A stretch of DNA of 64,000 bases from Rhizobiaceae bacterium (GTDB lineage Bacteria; Pseudomonadota; Alphaproteobacteria; Rhizobiales; Rhizobiaceae). Below the pieces are notes generated by a model. It saw only the letters and a list, made by a program, of their open reading frames with translations. It searched no databases and had not been told where the DNA came from. The position numbers were made by a program, and so were the translations under genes. Numbering within the stretch: position 1 is the stretch's first letter; each line of letters starts with the position of its first letter. Shown here piece by piece: positions 8,772 to 17,591 of the stretch. The stretch spans positions 62,001-126,000 of the forward strand of contig JAHBYU010000005.1 in NCBI GenBank assembly GCA_019635775.1, given 5' to 3'.

Positions 8772-8968
8772 TGTCATCCCTGCTCAGTAAAAAATGGATG
8801 TACCGACTGGCGTCGACGCTGATCCTCGGCGGATTTGCGATGCTTTGCCAGCCATTCACCCACGCCCTTTTCGTACTGGGATTTCCGGTCCTGCTCGCAG
8901 GCGTCGTCCTGTTCATAATTCTTGACCATGTGCCGGATGGGAGGATCGAGGAGAACGACAATGGCTAA
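8771..8968 (+). CDS. Small membrane protein of the importer/kinase operon
   Basis: A 65-residue protein with two hydrophobic stretches (LASTLILGGFAMLCQPF and ALFVLGFPVLLAGVVLFIILDHV) and a short acidic tail. It is probably a two-TM hairpin in the inner membrane. Its start overlaps the ATPase 2 stop by one base, and its own stop lies 8 bases inside dhaK, so it is locked into the operon. I recognise no family. Rhizobial glycerol importer operons also carry a small membrane protein beside their two ATPases, but homology to it cannot be shown by eye. It may be an accessory subunit of the importer. Confidence 0.7.
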   Translation: MSSLLSKKWMYRLASTLILGGFAMLCQPFTHALFVLGFPVLLAGVVLFIILDHVPDGRIEENDNG

Positions 8969-9965
8969 TCCAAAAAAGGTACTGAACGATCCCAAGCAGG
9001 TCGTAGCCGAAATGATCGACGGCCTCGTGCTGGCCAATGACGGACGGGTCCGGAAGTTGCCGAACCACGCCGCGATCGTCCGCACCGACCTCCCCGACAG
9101 CAAGGTCGCTCTCCTCATCGGCGGGGGCAGTGGACACGAACCGCTGTTCCACGGTTTCGTGGGCCGCAACATGGGCGACGGCGCTGCCTGCGGCCAGGTC
9201 TTCGCCGCCCCATCTCCAGACATCATCTACGAGGCGGCCAAGGTCGTGCACCGTGGCAAGGGGATACTGTTCCTGTACGGCAACTATGCCGGCGACAACA
9301 TGAATTTCGACATCGCCGCCGAGATGCTCGAAGACGACGGCATCGACGTGCGCACGGTTCGCGTGACGGACGATGTCGCCGCGGCACCTCCCGAGCGGAC
9401 GCATGACCGTCGCGGCATCGCGGGCGACATCTACATGATCAAGATTGCCGGCGGCGCGGCGTCTGAGCTGGACACGCTGGACGAGGTCGAGCGCGTCGCA
9501 CGCAAGGCGGTCGCGAATGTCCGCTCCATAGGCGTCGCGGTCGCAGCCGGCTCCATACCGGAAACGGGCAAGCTGACCTTCGAACTCGCCGACGACGAGA
9601 TCGAGATCGGCATGGGCGCGCATGGTGAGGCAGGCGTGTCGCGCCAGAAGATGAAGTCCGCCGACGCAATCGCCGACGAACTGATGGAGAAGGTCCTATC
9701 GGATCTTCCTTTCAGGGCAGGGGATGAGGTCGCCCTGATGATCAACAATCTCGGCGCGACGACAATGATGGAGATGCTGATCGTCAACCGCCGCATCCGG
9801 CAGATACTCGACAGCCAAGGCATCAAGGTCCACCGGTCCGATGTCGGAACCTGGCTCACCGTTCAGGAGATGGCTGGCTTCTCGGTAACGCTGATGCGGC
9901 TGGATGACGAACTCAAGCGGTATCTCGACATGCCTGCCGAGTCGCTTGGCTATTCAAGAATGTGA
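8961..9965 (+). CDS. dhaK: Dihydroxyacetone kinase subunit DhaK-like
   Basis: A 334-residue substrate-binding subunit of a DhaK/DhaL kinase. The GGGSGHEP motif is at 54-61. The His that forms the covalent hemiaminal with the ketose is H221 in GMGAHGEAG. The frame runs upstream to 8922, but the ATG at 8961 gives the standard N-terminus. It partners DhaL, encoded next with a one-base overlap. There is no DhaM phosphotransferase gene nearby, so the phosphoryl donor should be ATP, not PEP. In this setting the substrate could be dihydroxyacetone or another small ketose such as a tetrulose; that is inference. Confidence 0.93.
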   Translation: MANPKKVLNDPKQVVAEMIDGLVLANDGRVRKLPNHAAIVRTDLPDSKVALLIGGGSGHEPLFHGFVGRNMGDGAACGQVFAAPSPDIIYEAAKVVHRGKGILFLYGNYAGDNMNFDIAAEMLEDDGIDVRTVRVTDDVAAAPPERTHDRRGIAGDIYMIKIAGGAASELDTLDEVERVARKAVANVRSIGVAVAAGSIPETGKLTFELADDEIEIGMGAHGEAGVSRQKMKSADAIADELMEKVLSDLPFRAGDEVALMINNLGATTMMEMLIVNRRIRQILDSQGIKVHRSDVGTWLTVQEMAGFSVTLMRLDDELKRYLDMPAESLGYSRM

Positions 9966-10609
9966 TGCCCGACATGTCCGATACGCTCGATCTCGACGCT
10001 ACGATCAATATGCTGAAATTCGTGTCCCGGTCGGTCATCGACCAGACCGACCTTCTGACCGATGCCGACCTCGCCATCGGCGACGGCGATCATGGCATCG
10101 GCATGCGCAGGGGGTTCGAGGGCGCGCTCGAGGCGATGGACGCCACGCCTCCCGATTCGATCGAGAATGCGCTGAAGACGGTCGGCACCGCGATCATGTC
10201 CAAGACGGGGGGAGCTGCAGGCGCGATCTTCGGCACGCTCTTCCGCGCAGGTTCCAAGCCTCTGGCCGGGCGTGATGTTCTGGACGGGGAAGGCTTCGCC
10301 ACCTTCCTCGACACCGGGCTGGAAGCCGTTCTGAAACGGGGTGGCGTCACCGAGGGTCAAAAGACGATGATCGACGCCATTGCGCCTGCCGCGCGTGCTG
10401 CAAGGCGAGGCGCGGACGCCGGTCTGAGGCAGGCCATCGCCGCCGCCGCCGCTGCTTCCCAGCAGGGTGTCGAGGCGACCAGGGACATGATCGCGACTAC
10501 CGGCAAGGCCCGCTCGCTCGGTGAGCGCAGCCTTGGCCATCCCGACCCGGGCGCGATCTCGGTCTCGCTGATCCTCAAGGCAATGCAGGATTTTACCGCA
10601 GGGGCCTGA
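9965..10609 (+). CDS. dhaL: Dihydroxyacetone kinase subunit DhaL-like
   Basis: A 214-residue nucleotide-binding subunit. The Mg-ADP/ATP binding motif LAIGDGDHGIGM carries the conserved Asp residues, and the helical barrel glycine motifs follow (KTGGAAGAIFGTLF; RSLGERSLGHPDPGA). The start is the ATG at 9965 that overlaps the dhaK stop (TGATG); a second ATG at 9974 is possible. With DhaK it forms the kinase. The absence of DhaM and the ATP-type partner arrangement suggest that nucleotide exchanges freely, as in ATP-dependent two-subunit enzymes. Confidence 0.92.
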   Translation: MPDMSDTLDLDATINMLKFVSRSVIDQTDLLTDADLAIGDGDHGIGMRRGFEGALEAMDATPPDSIENALKTVGTAIMSKTGGAAGAIFGTLFRAGSKPLAGRDVLDGEGFATFLDTGLEAVLKRGGVTEGQKTMIDAIAPAARAARRGADAGLRQAIAAAAAASQQGVEATRDMIATTGKARSLGERSLGHPDPGAISVSLILKAMQDFTAGA

Positions 10610-10638
10610 GGGCACGCGGCATTTAGGAGGAATTCGAC

Positions 10639-11526
10639 ATGGCAGACCTGGACGACATCAAGGACGGCAAGGATTGGGGACAGGACCGTCCGGCGGATAC
10701 GAGCCGCTTCTATCTCAAGGGCGCGGCCCATCACGACTGGGGCATGAAAGCCAGGCTTGCGCGCGTGTTCAACCCCGACAGCGGCCGCACCGTGATGCTT
10801 GCCTTCGACCACGGCTATTTCCAGGGTCCGACCACGGGTCTGGAACGGATGGACCTGTCGATCGCGCCGCTAGCCGACCATGCCGACGTGCTGATGTGCA
10901 CGCGCGGCGGCCTGCGCGCGACGATACCGCCTGAGGTCAACAAGCCGGTGGTGTTGCGCTGCAGCGGCGGCAACTCGATCCTGACTGAACTGTCGAACGA
11001 GCTTGTGGCCGTCGATATTGACGACGCGATCCGGCTCGGGGCCGTCGCCATGGCGGCGCAGGTCTACATCGGCGCCGAATACGAACACAAATCGATCTCC
11101 AACGTCGTCAAGCTGATCGACACGGGCACACGCTACGGCATCCCGACCATGGCGGTTACCGGGGTCGGCAAGGACATGGTGCGCGACGCGCGGTATTTCG
11201 GGCTGGCGACAAGGATTGCGGCCGAGATCGGCGCGCAATTCGTGAAGTCCTACTACGTCGATGAAGGCTTCGAGAAGATCGTGCTTGGCTGCCCGGTGCC
11301 GATCGTGATTGCGGGCGGCAAGAAACTGCCGGAACGCGACGCGCTGGAAATGGCATGGCGGGCGATCGATCAGGGAGCCGCCGGCGTGGACATGGGGCGC
11401 AACGTGTTCCAGTCGTCTGATCCCGTAGCCATGCTGAAGGCGCTCGCAGCGATCGTTCACAAGGGCGAGAAAGCGGACAGGGCATATGCCATGTTCCGCG
11501 ATCTGGAGCAGGCTAAGGCAGCCTGA
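10639..11526 (+). CDS. lsrF: LsrF-like class I aldolase-family thiolase
   Basis: A 295-residue cytoplasmic enzyme very close to E. coli LsrF along its whole length, including the start [12 protein letters not shown] and the stretches [20 protein letters not shown] and [11 protein letters not shown]. The Schiff-base Lys of LsrF falls at the same position, K203. LsrF transfers an acetyl group from 3-hydroxy-2,4-pentanedione-5-phosphate to CoA, giving DHAP and acetyl-CoA, in AI-2 breakdown. Here it follows dhaKL and not lsrK/lsrG, so it may act on a different phosphorylated diketone or ketose. A strong AGGAGGAATTCGAC precedes the ATG. Family call sure; substrate open. Confidence 0.92.
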   Translation: MADLDDIKDGKDWGQDRPADTSRFYLKGAAHHDWGMKARLARVFNPDSGRTVMLAFDHGYFQGPTTGLERMDLSIAPLADHADVLMCTRGGLRATIPPEVNKPVVLRCSGGNSILTELSNELVAVDIDDAIRLGAVAMAAQVYIGAEYEHKSISNVVKLIDTGTRYGIPTMAVTGVGKDMVRDARYFGLATRIAAEIGAQFVKSYYVDEGFEKIVLGCPVPIVIAGGKKLPERDALEMAWRAIDQGAAGVDMGRNVFQSSDPVAMLKALAAIVHKGEKADRAYAMFRDLEQAKAA

Positions 11527-11528
11527 TC

Positions 11529-12317
11529 ATGTTTCAGACAGCATCCGACACAGCCATGAAGCCCTTGCTTGGCAAGGCGGTAATTGTCACGGGCGCTGCC
11601 AGCGGCATCGGCCGCGAGATCGCCCGCACGTTTTCGGGTGCGGGCGCAAGGGTTGCCGCGCTCGACATCAACGATCCCGCATCGGCCGGAAATGTTGCCG
11701 ATGAAGGTTGTCGTGCGTATCGGTGCGACGTGACCGACGCCGACATCGTCGGCCGCGTGTTCGAAAACGCGGCGGCCGAAATGGGCGGTCTCGACATACT
11801 GGTGACCAACGCCGGCTCGGCCCAGCAGGGTGCCATAGGCGACCTGCCCATGAACGAACTGCGCCGCAGCTTCGAGCTCAATTTCTTCGGTCACCAGAAC
11901 GCCTGCCAGGCCGCCATCAGGATTTTCCGCCAGCAGGGGCGAGGCGGCACGATCCTCTTCAACATCTCCAATCAATCGGTCAATCCGGGCAAGGACTTCG
12001 GGCCCTATGGCATACCCAAGGCCGCGACCCTTGCCCTGATGAAGCAGTACGCGGTCGACCACGGGCGTGAAGGCGTGCGGGTCAACGGCGTAAACGCCGG
12101 CCGCATCCGAAGCGGGTTGATGACCGAGCAGATGATCCTCGAACGCGCCAGCGCGCGCGGCATGACCCCGCACGAATACATGGCCGGAAACCTGCTCGGC
12201 GTCGAGGTCACGGCATCCGACATTGCCGACGCCTTTCTGCACCTTGCCCTGATGGAAAAGGTCAACGCGGCGGTTCTTACGGTCGATGGCGGTGTCATAG
12301 CCACCTCGCTTAGGTAG
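11529..12317 (+). CDS. SDR-family oxidoreductase (sugar/polyol dehydrogenase type)
   Basis: A 262-residue NAD(P)-dependent short-chain dehydrogenase. Cofactor motif TGAASGIG, then VTNAGS, and the active-site YGIPK (YxxxK). The C-terminal part (VNAGRIRSGLMT, EYMAGNLLG, TVDGG) resembles the dehydrogenase half of bifunctional rhamnulose-phosphate aldolase/lactaldehyde dehydrogenases. It starts 2 bases after the lsrF-like stop; a second ATG at 11562 is the start most SDRs would use. It probably oxidises the imported polyol or an aldehyde product of the pathway. The direction of reaction and substrate are inferred. Confidence 0.88.
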   Translation: MFQTASDTAMKPLLGKAVIVTGAASGIGREIARTFSGAGARVAALDINDPASAGNVADEGCRAYRCDVTDADIVGRVFENAAAEMGGLDILVTNAGSAQQGAIGDLPMNELRRSFELNFFGHQNACQAAIRIFRQQGRGGTILFNISNQSVNPGKDFGPYGIPKAATLALMKQYAVDHGREGVRVNGVNAGRIRSGLMTEQMILERASARGMTPHEYMAGNLLGVEVTASDIADAFLHLALMEKVNAAVLTVDGGVIATSLR

Positions 12318-12422
12318 CCGCCGGCAGGGTGCCTCTTGCGGCCCGTCGCGGGATGTTCCCATGCGAGCCGAAACGATGCATTCTTGGCCGACACCAGTTT
12401 CGGCATCGATCGGATATCCGCC

Positions 12423-13310
12423 ATGAACCTTCAGGTCGTTCCTTCATCAGAGGCGGCTGCGCTTGTCGAGCGGCCGTTCGTGAAGATGCACGGCCTGCGC
12501 AATCACTTCGTCATATTCGACCGGCGCTCCGACCGCCGGGCATTTACGAAGAAGGACATCGTCAGGATCTGCGATCCGCAGGTGGGCGTCGGCGGCGAAC
12601 AGCTCCTCACAATCGAACCTCCGTCGACAGCGGCACAGGACGCATATGCACGGATGCGCATCTTCAACATCGACGGTCGCGAGGTCTCCGCCTGCGGCAA
12701 TGCCACGCGATGCGTGGCGCATATGCTGTTCGAGGAGAGCGGCAGGACGGAACTCTTGCTCGAGACCGCCGGCGGCATTCTGAATTGCCGACGGGAAGGG
12801 GCGATGGATGTCAGTGTCGAGCTTGGTCCCATCGGCTGGAACTGGCGCGACTTCCCGCTTGCGTGGGAAGTCGACACGTTCGACCTGCCGGTCCAAAGCG
12901 GATCGCTGCGCAACGGCACGGCGCTCTGGATCGGAAACCCCCATGCCGTCTTTTTCGTGGATAGACTCTCGGACATCGAGTTAGCCAGGGATGCCGCGCC
13001 GATCCATGATGATCCGCTGTTTCCGGAAGGCATCAATGTCGGTGTCGCCGAGATTATCGATCCTCGCAACATCCGGCTCGCGGTGTGGGAGCGTCCGGGC
13101 ATTGCCACGCAGGCATGCGGCACAGGCGCCTGTGTTGCGGCCTTCGCGGCGCACAGAAAGGGCCTTGTGGCCAATGACCGCATCACGGTGCACCTTCCGG
13201 CGGGACCACTCAGGATCGAACTTCAGGACAGGATGGCCGTGATGTCCGGCCCCGTTGCCTATTGCTGCCGGGGCTTTGTCATGTGTGAGCCGGTCGATGA
13301 TTTCGAGTGA
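12423..13310 (+). CDS. Diaminopimelate epimerase-family racemase (DapF fold)
   Basis: A 295-residue PLP-independent epimerase. It shows the DapF signatures: VKMHGLRNHFVIFD near the N-terminus, SACGNATRC with the first catalytic Cys at 91, the NPH motif, and QACGTGACVAA with the second catalytic Cys at 232. HGLRNHF replaces the usual HGLGNDF, and CGNAT replaces CGNG, so it may not be the housekeeping DapF but an amino-acid or hydroxyproline-type relative. The ATG at 12423 is chosen for homology; no clear ribosome site precedes it. It ends 4 bases before the convergent polyamine-type ATPase. Its link to the importer block is only by position. Confidence 0.82.
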   Translation: MNLQVVPSSEAAALVERPFVKMHGLRNHFVIFDRRSDRRAFTKKDIVRICDPQVGVGGEQLLTIEPPSTAAQDAYARMRIFNIDGREVSACGNATRCVAHMLFEESGRTELLLETAGGILNCRREGAMDVSVELGPIGWNWRDFPLAWEVDTFDLPVQSGSLRNGTALWIGNPHAVFFVDRLSDIELARDAAPIHDDPLFPEGINVGVAEIIDPRNIRLAVWERPGIATQACGTGACVAAFAAHRKGLVANDRITVHLPAGPLRIELQDRMAVMSGPVAYCCRGFVMCEPVDDFE

Positions 13311-13314
13311 TTGC

Positions 13315-14478
13315 TCAGGAAACGCGTGAACCGGTTTCATCAAGCAGGACGCAGCCGGCCGGGTCGAAGCCGATCTCTATGGCCTCTCCCTCCGGGATCA
13401 TCTTGCCGACAAGCTGGCTATTCGCTCGGATAACGGTCTGCTCGCCAATGTCGATTTCGTAGATGACATTTCCGCCGAGATAGGAAGCGGAGATGACGCG
13501 CCCGGACAACCGGTTTTCAATACCGGCGCCGACCTGCACCTTCTGCGGCCTGAGAACGATGGTGATGTCCGTTCCGGTCGAAAGGGGCCGCGGGGAGACC
13601 ACGCTGACCCTCTGCCCGGCCTTGAGCGCGACAGTCGCGTTCTGTCCGTCGCTTGCGGTCACGCTGCCGGCAAGCAGGTTCGCCTTGCCGAGAAAGTCTG
13701 CAACGAAGGAAGTCCTGGGCGTTTCGTAAACTTCTTCAGGGGTGCCGATCTGCTCCATCATTCCGGCGTTCATGACCACGATCTGGTCGGACATCGACAG
13801 GGCTTCTTCCTGGTCATGCGTAACGAAGATTGCGGTGATGCCGGTTTCCTTCTGGATCTTCTTGATCTCGACCCGCATCTCCTCACGCATGTTGGCGTCG
13901 AGTGCCGAAAGCGGCTCGTCGAGCAGCAGCACTTCAGGCTCGAAGACGATGGCGCGCGCAAGCGCGATACGCTGCTGCTGCCCACCTGACAATTGCGACG
14001 GCAGCTTCTTCTCGCTGCCTGGAAGCCGAACCATCTCGAGCGCCTTGCCGACGCGGCGCGTGATCTCGGGCTTGGGAACGTTTCTGTATTTCAGCCCGAA
14101 AGCGACATTGTCGAAGACGCTCTTGTGGGGAAACAGCGCATAGCTCTGGAAGACCAGTCCGATGTTGCGCTTGTAGATGGGGATGTCGTCCACCCGGCGT
14201 CCGCCGATGGATATCTGGCCGCGGGATATGTCGACAAGGCCGGCAATGGAACGCAGGATCGTCGTCTTGCCGCAACCGGACGGGCCCAGAAGGGTCACGA
14301 AGCTGCCGCGCGGGATCGCCAGCGAAAAATCGCGGACCGCGACAAACTTTCCATAGGCGATGTCGATGTTACGGAATTCGACGGCAGGGCGCTCATAGCC
14401 CGTGCCGGCGTTCGCCTGCGACGTCCCGGTCGACTCCGACCGGGACGTTATGACTGGGCTCACAGCAGTGTCAGGCAC
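13315..14478 (-). CDS. Spermidine/putrescine-type ABC ATPase (PotA-like)
   Basis: A cytoplasmic ATPase of about 387 residues. Walker A GPSGCGKTT, Q-loop LVFQSYALFPH, signature LSGGQQQR, Walker B LLLDEPLSALD, and a C-terminal TOBE domain. It is the last gene of a four-gene operon read on the minus strand. The start is uncertain: GTG at 14478 overlaps the binding-protein stop by 8 bases and GTG at 14463 lies just after it. The frame is open upstream to 14547, but that part would be inside the previous gene. Family members import polyamines, opines, iron or amino-acid derivatives. Confidence 0.9.
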   Translation of the reverse strand: MPDTAVSPVITSRSESTGTSQANAGTGYERPAVEFRNIDIAYGKFVAVRDFSLAIPRGSFVTLLGPSGCGKTTILRSIAGLVDISRGQISIGGRRVDDIPIYKRNIGLVFQSYALFPHKSVFDNVAFGLKYRNVPKPEITRRVGKALEMVRLPGSEKKLPSQLSGGQQQRIALARAIVFEPEVLLLDEPLSALDANMREEMRVEIKKIQKETGITAIFVTHDQEEALSMSDQIVVMNAGMMEQIGTPEEVYETPRTSFVADFLGKANLLAGSVTASDGQNATVALKAGQRVSVVSPRPLSTGTDITIVLRPQKVQVGAGIENRLSGRVISASYLGGNVIYEIDIGEQTVIRANSQLVGKMIPEGEAIEIGFDPAGCVLLDETGSRVS

Positions 14479-15613
14479 CCTTGGAGATCCTGTCCCACTG
14501 CTTCTGCCAGGCATCCTCGTTGTCTGCCCAGTAGATCGGATCGGCAAAGGTCAGCGCCTTCATCTGGCCGGTCGGGTCGAAGGCCGGAAGTTTCTCGATC
14601 TTCTCGGTGAGCTTGACCTTGGTCGGGTCGAGGGACGGCGGATAGTTCTGGCCTTCGGCGACAGCGATGGATGTCGCGGGGTCGAGCATGAAGTTGAGCA
14701 GTTCCTCGCACTCGGCCATTGGCGAACCCTTGAGGACCAGCATGTCCTCCATCCAGGCATAAGAGCCCGATGGATCGAGATAGCCGATCGGATGACCCTG
14801 CTGCTGAAGCGCGGCGACGCGGCCCGACCACGCGTCGGTGACGACAATCTCGCCCTTGGAAAGCAGGTCCATGAGTTCCGCGCCTGAGCTCCAGAACTTC
14901 TTGGCAAGGTCGCGCGTCTCGCGCACCTTGGCCCAGACGGCATCCATGTCCTGGATGTTGTTGGGATCCTGCCCTGTGTCGAGCGCGGCATACCAGACGC
15001 GGGTCGTCATGTCGGCGTATCCGCCGATCTTGCCCGCATACTTCTTGTCGGCGAGCATGGCCGCGCCCTTTTCCTTCGCCTCCTCCGGCGAAATCACCGT
15101 GGTGTTGTAGGCGAGGCCTGTCGTGCCGTAGTCGTAAGGCACGGCCGACAGCTTTGGCGTGAGCTTGCGGAATGGCTCGATCATAGGCTGCAGCACATTC
15201 GCCAGGTTGGGAATGTTGGCCTCGTTGAGTTCCGAGGTCGCGCCGGCATTGACGTATTTGATGTAGTAGTTGACGCCGGACGAGTGGATCACTTGGAAAT
15301 CGCCGGGCTTGGACGTCTTGATCTTGGTGATGATCTCGTTTTCGTCGCCGAAGGTCCCCTGGACCACCTTATTTCCTGTTTTCGCCGTGTAGGGCTGGAA
15401 GGCATATTTGTCGATCGCCTCCTGGACGACGCCGCCCCATCCGTCGAAGCGGACATCGGTGGTGGCCGCAAGCGCGCGACCCATCCAAGGCATGTTGAGA
15501 CCGGCGGTCGTTGCCGCCGCGGCCGTGAGCGTCAGGAAAGTACGCCGGCTGATGTCGCCATTGGCATGACGCTCCTGAAGCCTTTCCAGCCGTTTCGTTG
15601 TTGATATTTTCAT
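14471..15613 (-). CDS. Spermidine/putrescine-type ABC binding protein, Tat-exported
   Basis: A 380-residue periplasmic binding protein of the PotD/PotF type. The N-terminus has a twin-arginine signal, SRRTFLTLTAAAA with RR at 23-24, instead of a plain Sec signal, so the protein is folded before export. The body has family motifs such as VRFDGWGGVVQEAIDKYAFQPY and VVTDAWSGRVAALQQQGHP. The start overlaps the stop of the permease by 4 bases. It gives the importer its specificity; polyamine binding is possible but cannot be read from the sequence. Confidence 0.9.
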   Translation of the reverse strand: MKISTTKRLERLQERHANGDISRRTFLTLTAAAATTAGLNMPWMGRALAATTDVRFDGWGGVVQEAIDKYAFQPYTAKTGNKVVQGTFGDENEIITKIKTSKPGDFQVIHSSGVNYYIKYVNAGATSELNEANIPNLANVLQPMIEPFRKLTPKLSAVPYDYGTTGLAYNTTVISPEEAKEKGAAMLADKKYAGKIGGYADMTTRVWYAALDTGQDPNNIQDMDAVWAKVRETRDLAKKFWSSGAELMDLLSKGEIVVTDAWSGRVAALQQQGHPIGYLDPSGSYAWMEDMLVLKGSPMAECEELLNFMLDPATSIAVAEGQNYPPSLDPTKVKLTEKIEKLPAFDPTGQMKALTFADPIYWADNEDAWQKQWDRISKGA

Positions 15614-16455
15614 TGTTCTACCTCCGTTGAATTGCCACGTCTTCTCAGTCTTGTGAGTCCTTGCAGGAGAAGCCCGCCAAGCAAGGGTATTCCGACGGTC
15701 ACGAGGATCATGACCGTACCCAACGCGTTGATTTCAGGGCTTATCGAGATTTTCAGCATTGAAAGGATCTGCGTCGGCATGGTTTCCACGCCCGCGGGGC
15801 GCCAGAACAGGCTTGCCGAAGTGTTGTCGAAGGAAATGGTGAACGCCAGCAGCGCACCCGCCACGACGGCGGGCAGCAGAAGTGGCAGGATGACCTCCCT
15901 GAATGTGGCCGCGCGCGAGGCTCCGAGCGAAAGCGCAGCCTCCTCGTAAACCCGGCGGATTCCCACAAGGCGCGCCTGTGCGACCAGCACGACATAGGGC
16001 ACGGCAAGCAGGATATGCCCGAGGATCAGAATCCACAGGGTGCGGGGCTGGTCGACTGCCTTGATCATGACGAGCAGCCCGACGCCAAGAATGGTCTCAG
16101 GGACAAGCGCTGGAAGAATCACAAGCGTGCCGAGGATCTGCTTGCCGTTGAATTCGAAACGCGTGAGCGCGTAGGCGGTTATGACCCCGATTATGGTCGT
16201 GACGCCTGCTGTTACCAGAGCGATCCACAGCGAGGTCCGGAAAGCCTGCAGGACCTGCTCGTTCTGAAGCAGCTTGGCGTACCACTGCAGGCTGAAGCCG
16301 GTCATCGGGAAGCCGCCGAACATGGACGAGTTGAACGAGAGGACCACCGTCGCGACGATGGGCGCGAACATGAAGATGTAGACGCAGATCGTCATGAACC
16401 CGGTGAGCCGCCAGGCCCATTTCCCTTCCCGGTCTCCATGCGTCGCGGCCGTCAT
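15610..16455 (-). CDS. Spermidine/putrescine-type ABC permease (PotC-like)
   Basis: A 281-residue inner-membrane permease with six hydrophobic segments. The EAA loop YEEAALSLGASRAATFREVILPLLLP contacts the PotA-like ATPase. Its start overlaps the stop of the upstream PotB-like gene by 4 bases, and its stop overlaps the binding-protein start by 4. The order permease B, permease C, binding protein, ATPase differs from E. coli potABCD and is common in alphaproteobacteria. Confidence 0.92.
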   Translation of the reverse strand: MTAATHGDREGKWAWRLTGFMTICVYIFMFAPIVATVVLSFNSSMFGGFPMTGFSLQWYAKLLQNEQVLQAFRTSLWIALVTAGVTTIIGVITAYALTRFEFNGKQILGTLVILPALVPETILGVGLLVMIKAVDQPRTLWILILGHILLAVPYVVLVAQARLVGIRRVYEEAALSLGASRAATFREVILPLLLPAVVAGALLAFTISFDNTSASLFWRPAGVETMPTQILSMLKISISPEINALGTVMILVTVGIPLLGGLLLQGLTRLRRRGNSTEVEQ

Positions 16456-17336
16456 CCGCCCAATCCCTTAACGATCTGCGACATGCTCATGTAGCGGGTG
16501 TACACGGCGGCAAAACAGCCGAGAACCATGAAGAGGACGATGGACAGCGTCGCGCCCATCGGCCAGTTCAGCTGACCCATAATGGTGTCGTAGATGAGAT
16601 TCCCGAACAGCGCATCGCGTCCTGAACCCAATAGCTGCGGGGTCACGTAGCTGCCGGCCGCAAGCACGAAACAGAGCATGAGCCCGGCCGCAAGCCCTGG
16701 CAGCGAAAGCGGTAAGGTGACCTCGCGAAACGCCTGTGCGCTGGTGCAGCCCATGGAACGCGCTGCCGAGATCAAGGTTCGATCGATGCTTTCGAGACTC
16801 ACATAGACGTTGAGGATCATGTAGGGCAGCAGGAAGTGCAGCAACCCCATGATCACAGCACCCTCCGTGTAGAGCATTTGCAGCGGCTCCTGGATCAGGC
16901 CCAGCTTGAGCAGGGTGACGTTGATCAGGCCCTGTTCGCCCAGAATGTGAATCCACGAGAAGGTGCGGATGGTGAAGCTGATCCAGAACGGAACGATGAG
17001 CAGAAGCAGCAGCAGCCACTTGTGCTTGAACGTCGTCGCCCAGATGAAATAGGCAGGGAAATAGCCGAGGATTCCGCAGATGATGGCCGTCATCCCACCG
17101 ACGCGCAACGTCTTCAGCAGAAAGCCGTGATAGTAGCCGTCGGTAAGGAATTCGTGCCAGTTCGCGAGCGTCACGGTCGCCGACTCAACGCCTGCTGTCA
17201 CGAAGGTGAAGAAGGTGTAGACCAACATCACGGCGATCGGCAGCAAGAGGAAGAAGATCAGCAGAAGCAGGACGGGCGCGACCAGCATCCACGCCAGCCG
17301 GGGGTCGTACAACGTCCATCCTTTGTTCATGCGCAT
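16452..17336 (-). CDS. Spermidine/putrescine-type ABC permease (PotB-like)
   Basis: An inner-membrane permease of about 294 residues and the first gene of the importer operon. Hydrophobic segments begin at LAWMLVAPVLLLLIFFLLLP. The cytoplasmic loop has ISAARSMGCTSAQAFREVTLPLSLPG, the expected ATPase contact. The frame is open to 17495, but the extra 53 residues are Arg-rich and unlike the family. I place the start at 17336 or the Met at 17330 (MRMNKG). The ribosome site is weak (GGGCAG). Confidence 0.88.
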   Translation of the reverse strand: MRMNKGWTLYDPRLAWMLVAPVLLLLIFFLLLPIAVMLVYTFFTFVTAGVESATVTLANWHEFLTDGYYHGFLLKTLRVGGMTAIICGILGYFPAYFIWATTFKHKWLLLLLLIVPFWISFTIRTFSWIHILGEQGLINVTLLKLGLIQEPLQMLYTEGAVIMGLLHFLLPYMILNVYVSLESIDRTLISAARSMGCTSAQAFREVTLPLSLPGLAAGLMLCFVLAAGSYVTPQLLGSGRDALFGNLIYDTIMGQLNWPMGATLSIVLFMVLGCFAAVYTRYMSMSQIVKGLGG

Positions 17337-17591
17337 GCAATACTGCCCGGGCGCCTTTTCGGCGCTCCTGTTCCCAACCCCGATGTTGGGTGATTGAAGC
17401 CTCGATGTCCACAGTCGACGCGCAGAAATCTGTTCTGCCAGGCTTTTCCGGCGGTGAAATGGCCGCCGCGACATGTCAGCGACAAGGCGAGCCATGCCGA
17501 AGGCGGACGGGTGAAACGCGATTCTCTTTTAACGAATTCCTGAGAATGTTGACCGGCTAAGGGGCATTGGTCCGTGTTGCGGAAGGAAGCC
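17337..17591. other. Divergent spacer between the PotB-like gene and a lipoprotein gene
   Basis: This 255-base gap must hold promoters for both directions. I see no clear operator. A GGAAGGAAGCC ribosome site precedes the lipoprotein start at 17592. A weak 5-bp GCGCC/GGCGC hairpin lies at about 17350-17365. No gene is supported. Confidence 0.4.

Noticed and set aside
7140-8777. A 545-codon minus-strand frame opposite the two ATPase genes
   Set aside because: Both ATPases have complete motifs on the plus strand; the antisense frame has no family features.
17345-17370. Hairpin-like GC sequence before the PotB-like gene
   Set aside because: Only a 5-bp stem, no U-run, and position before a gene; not enough to call a terminator or riboswitch.
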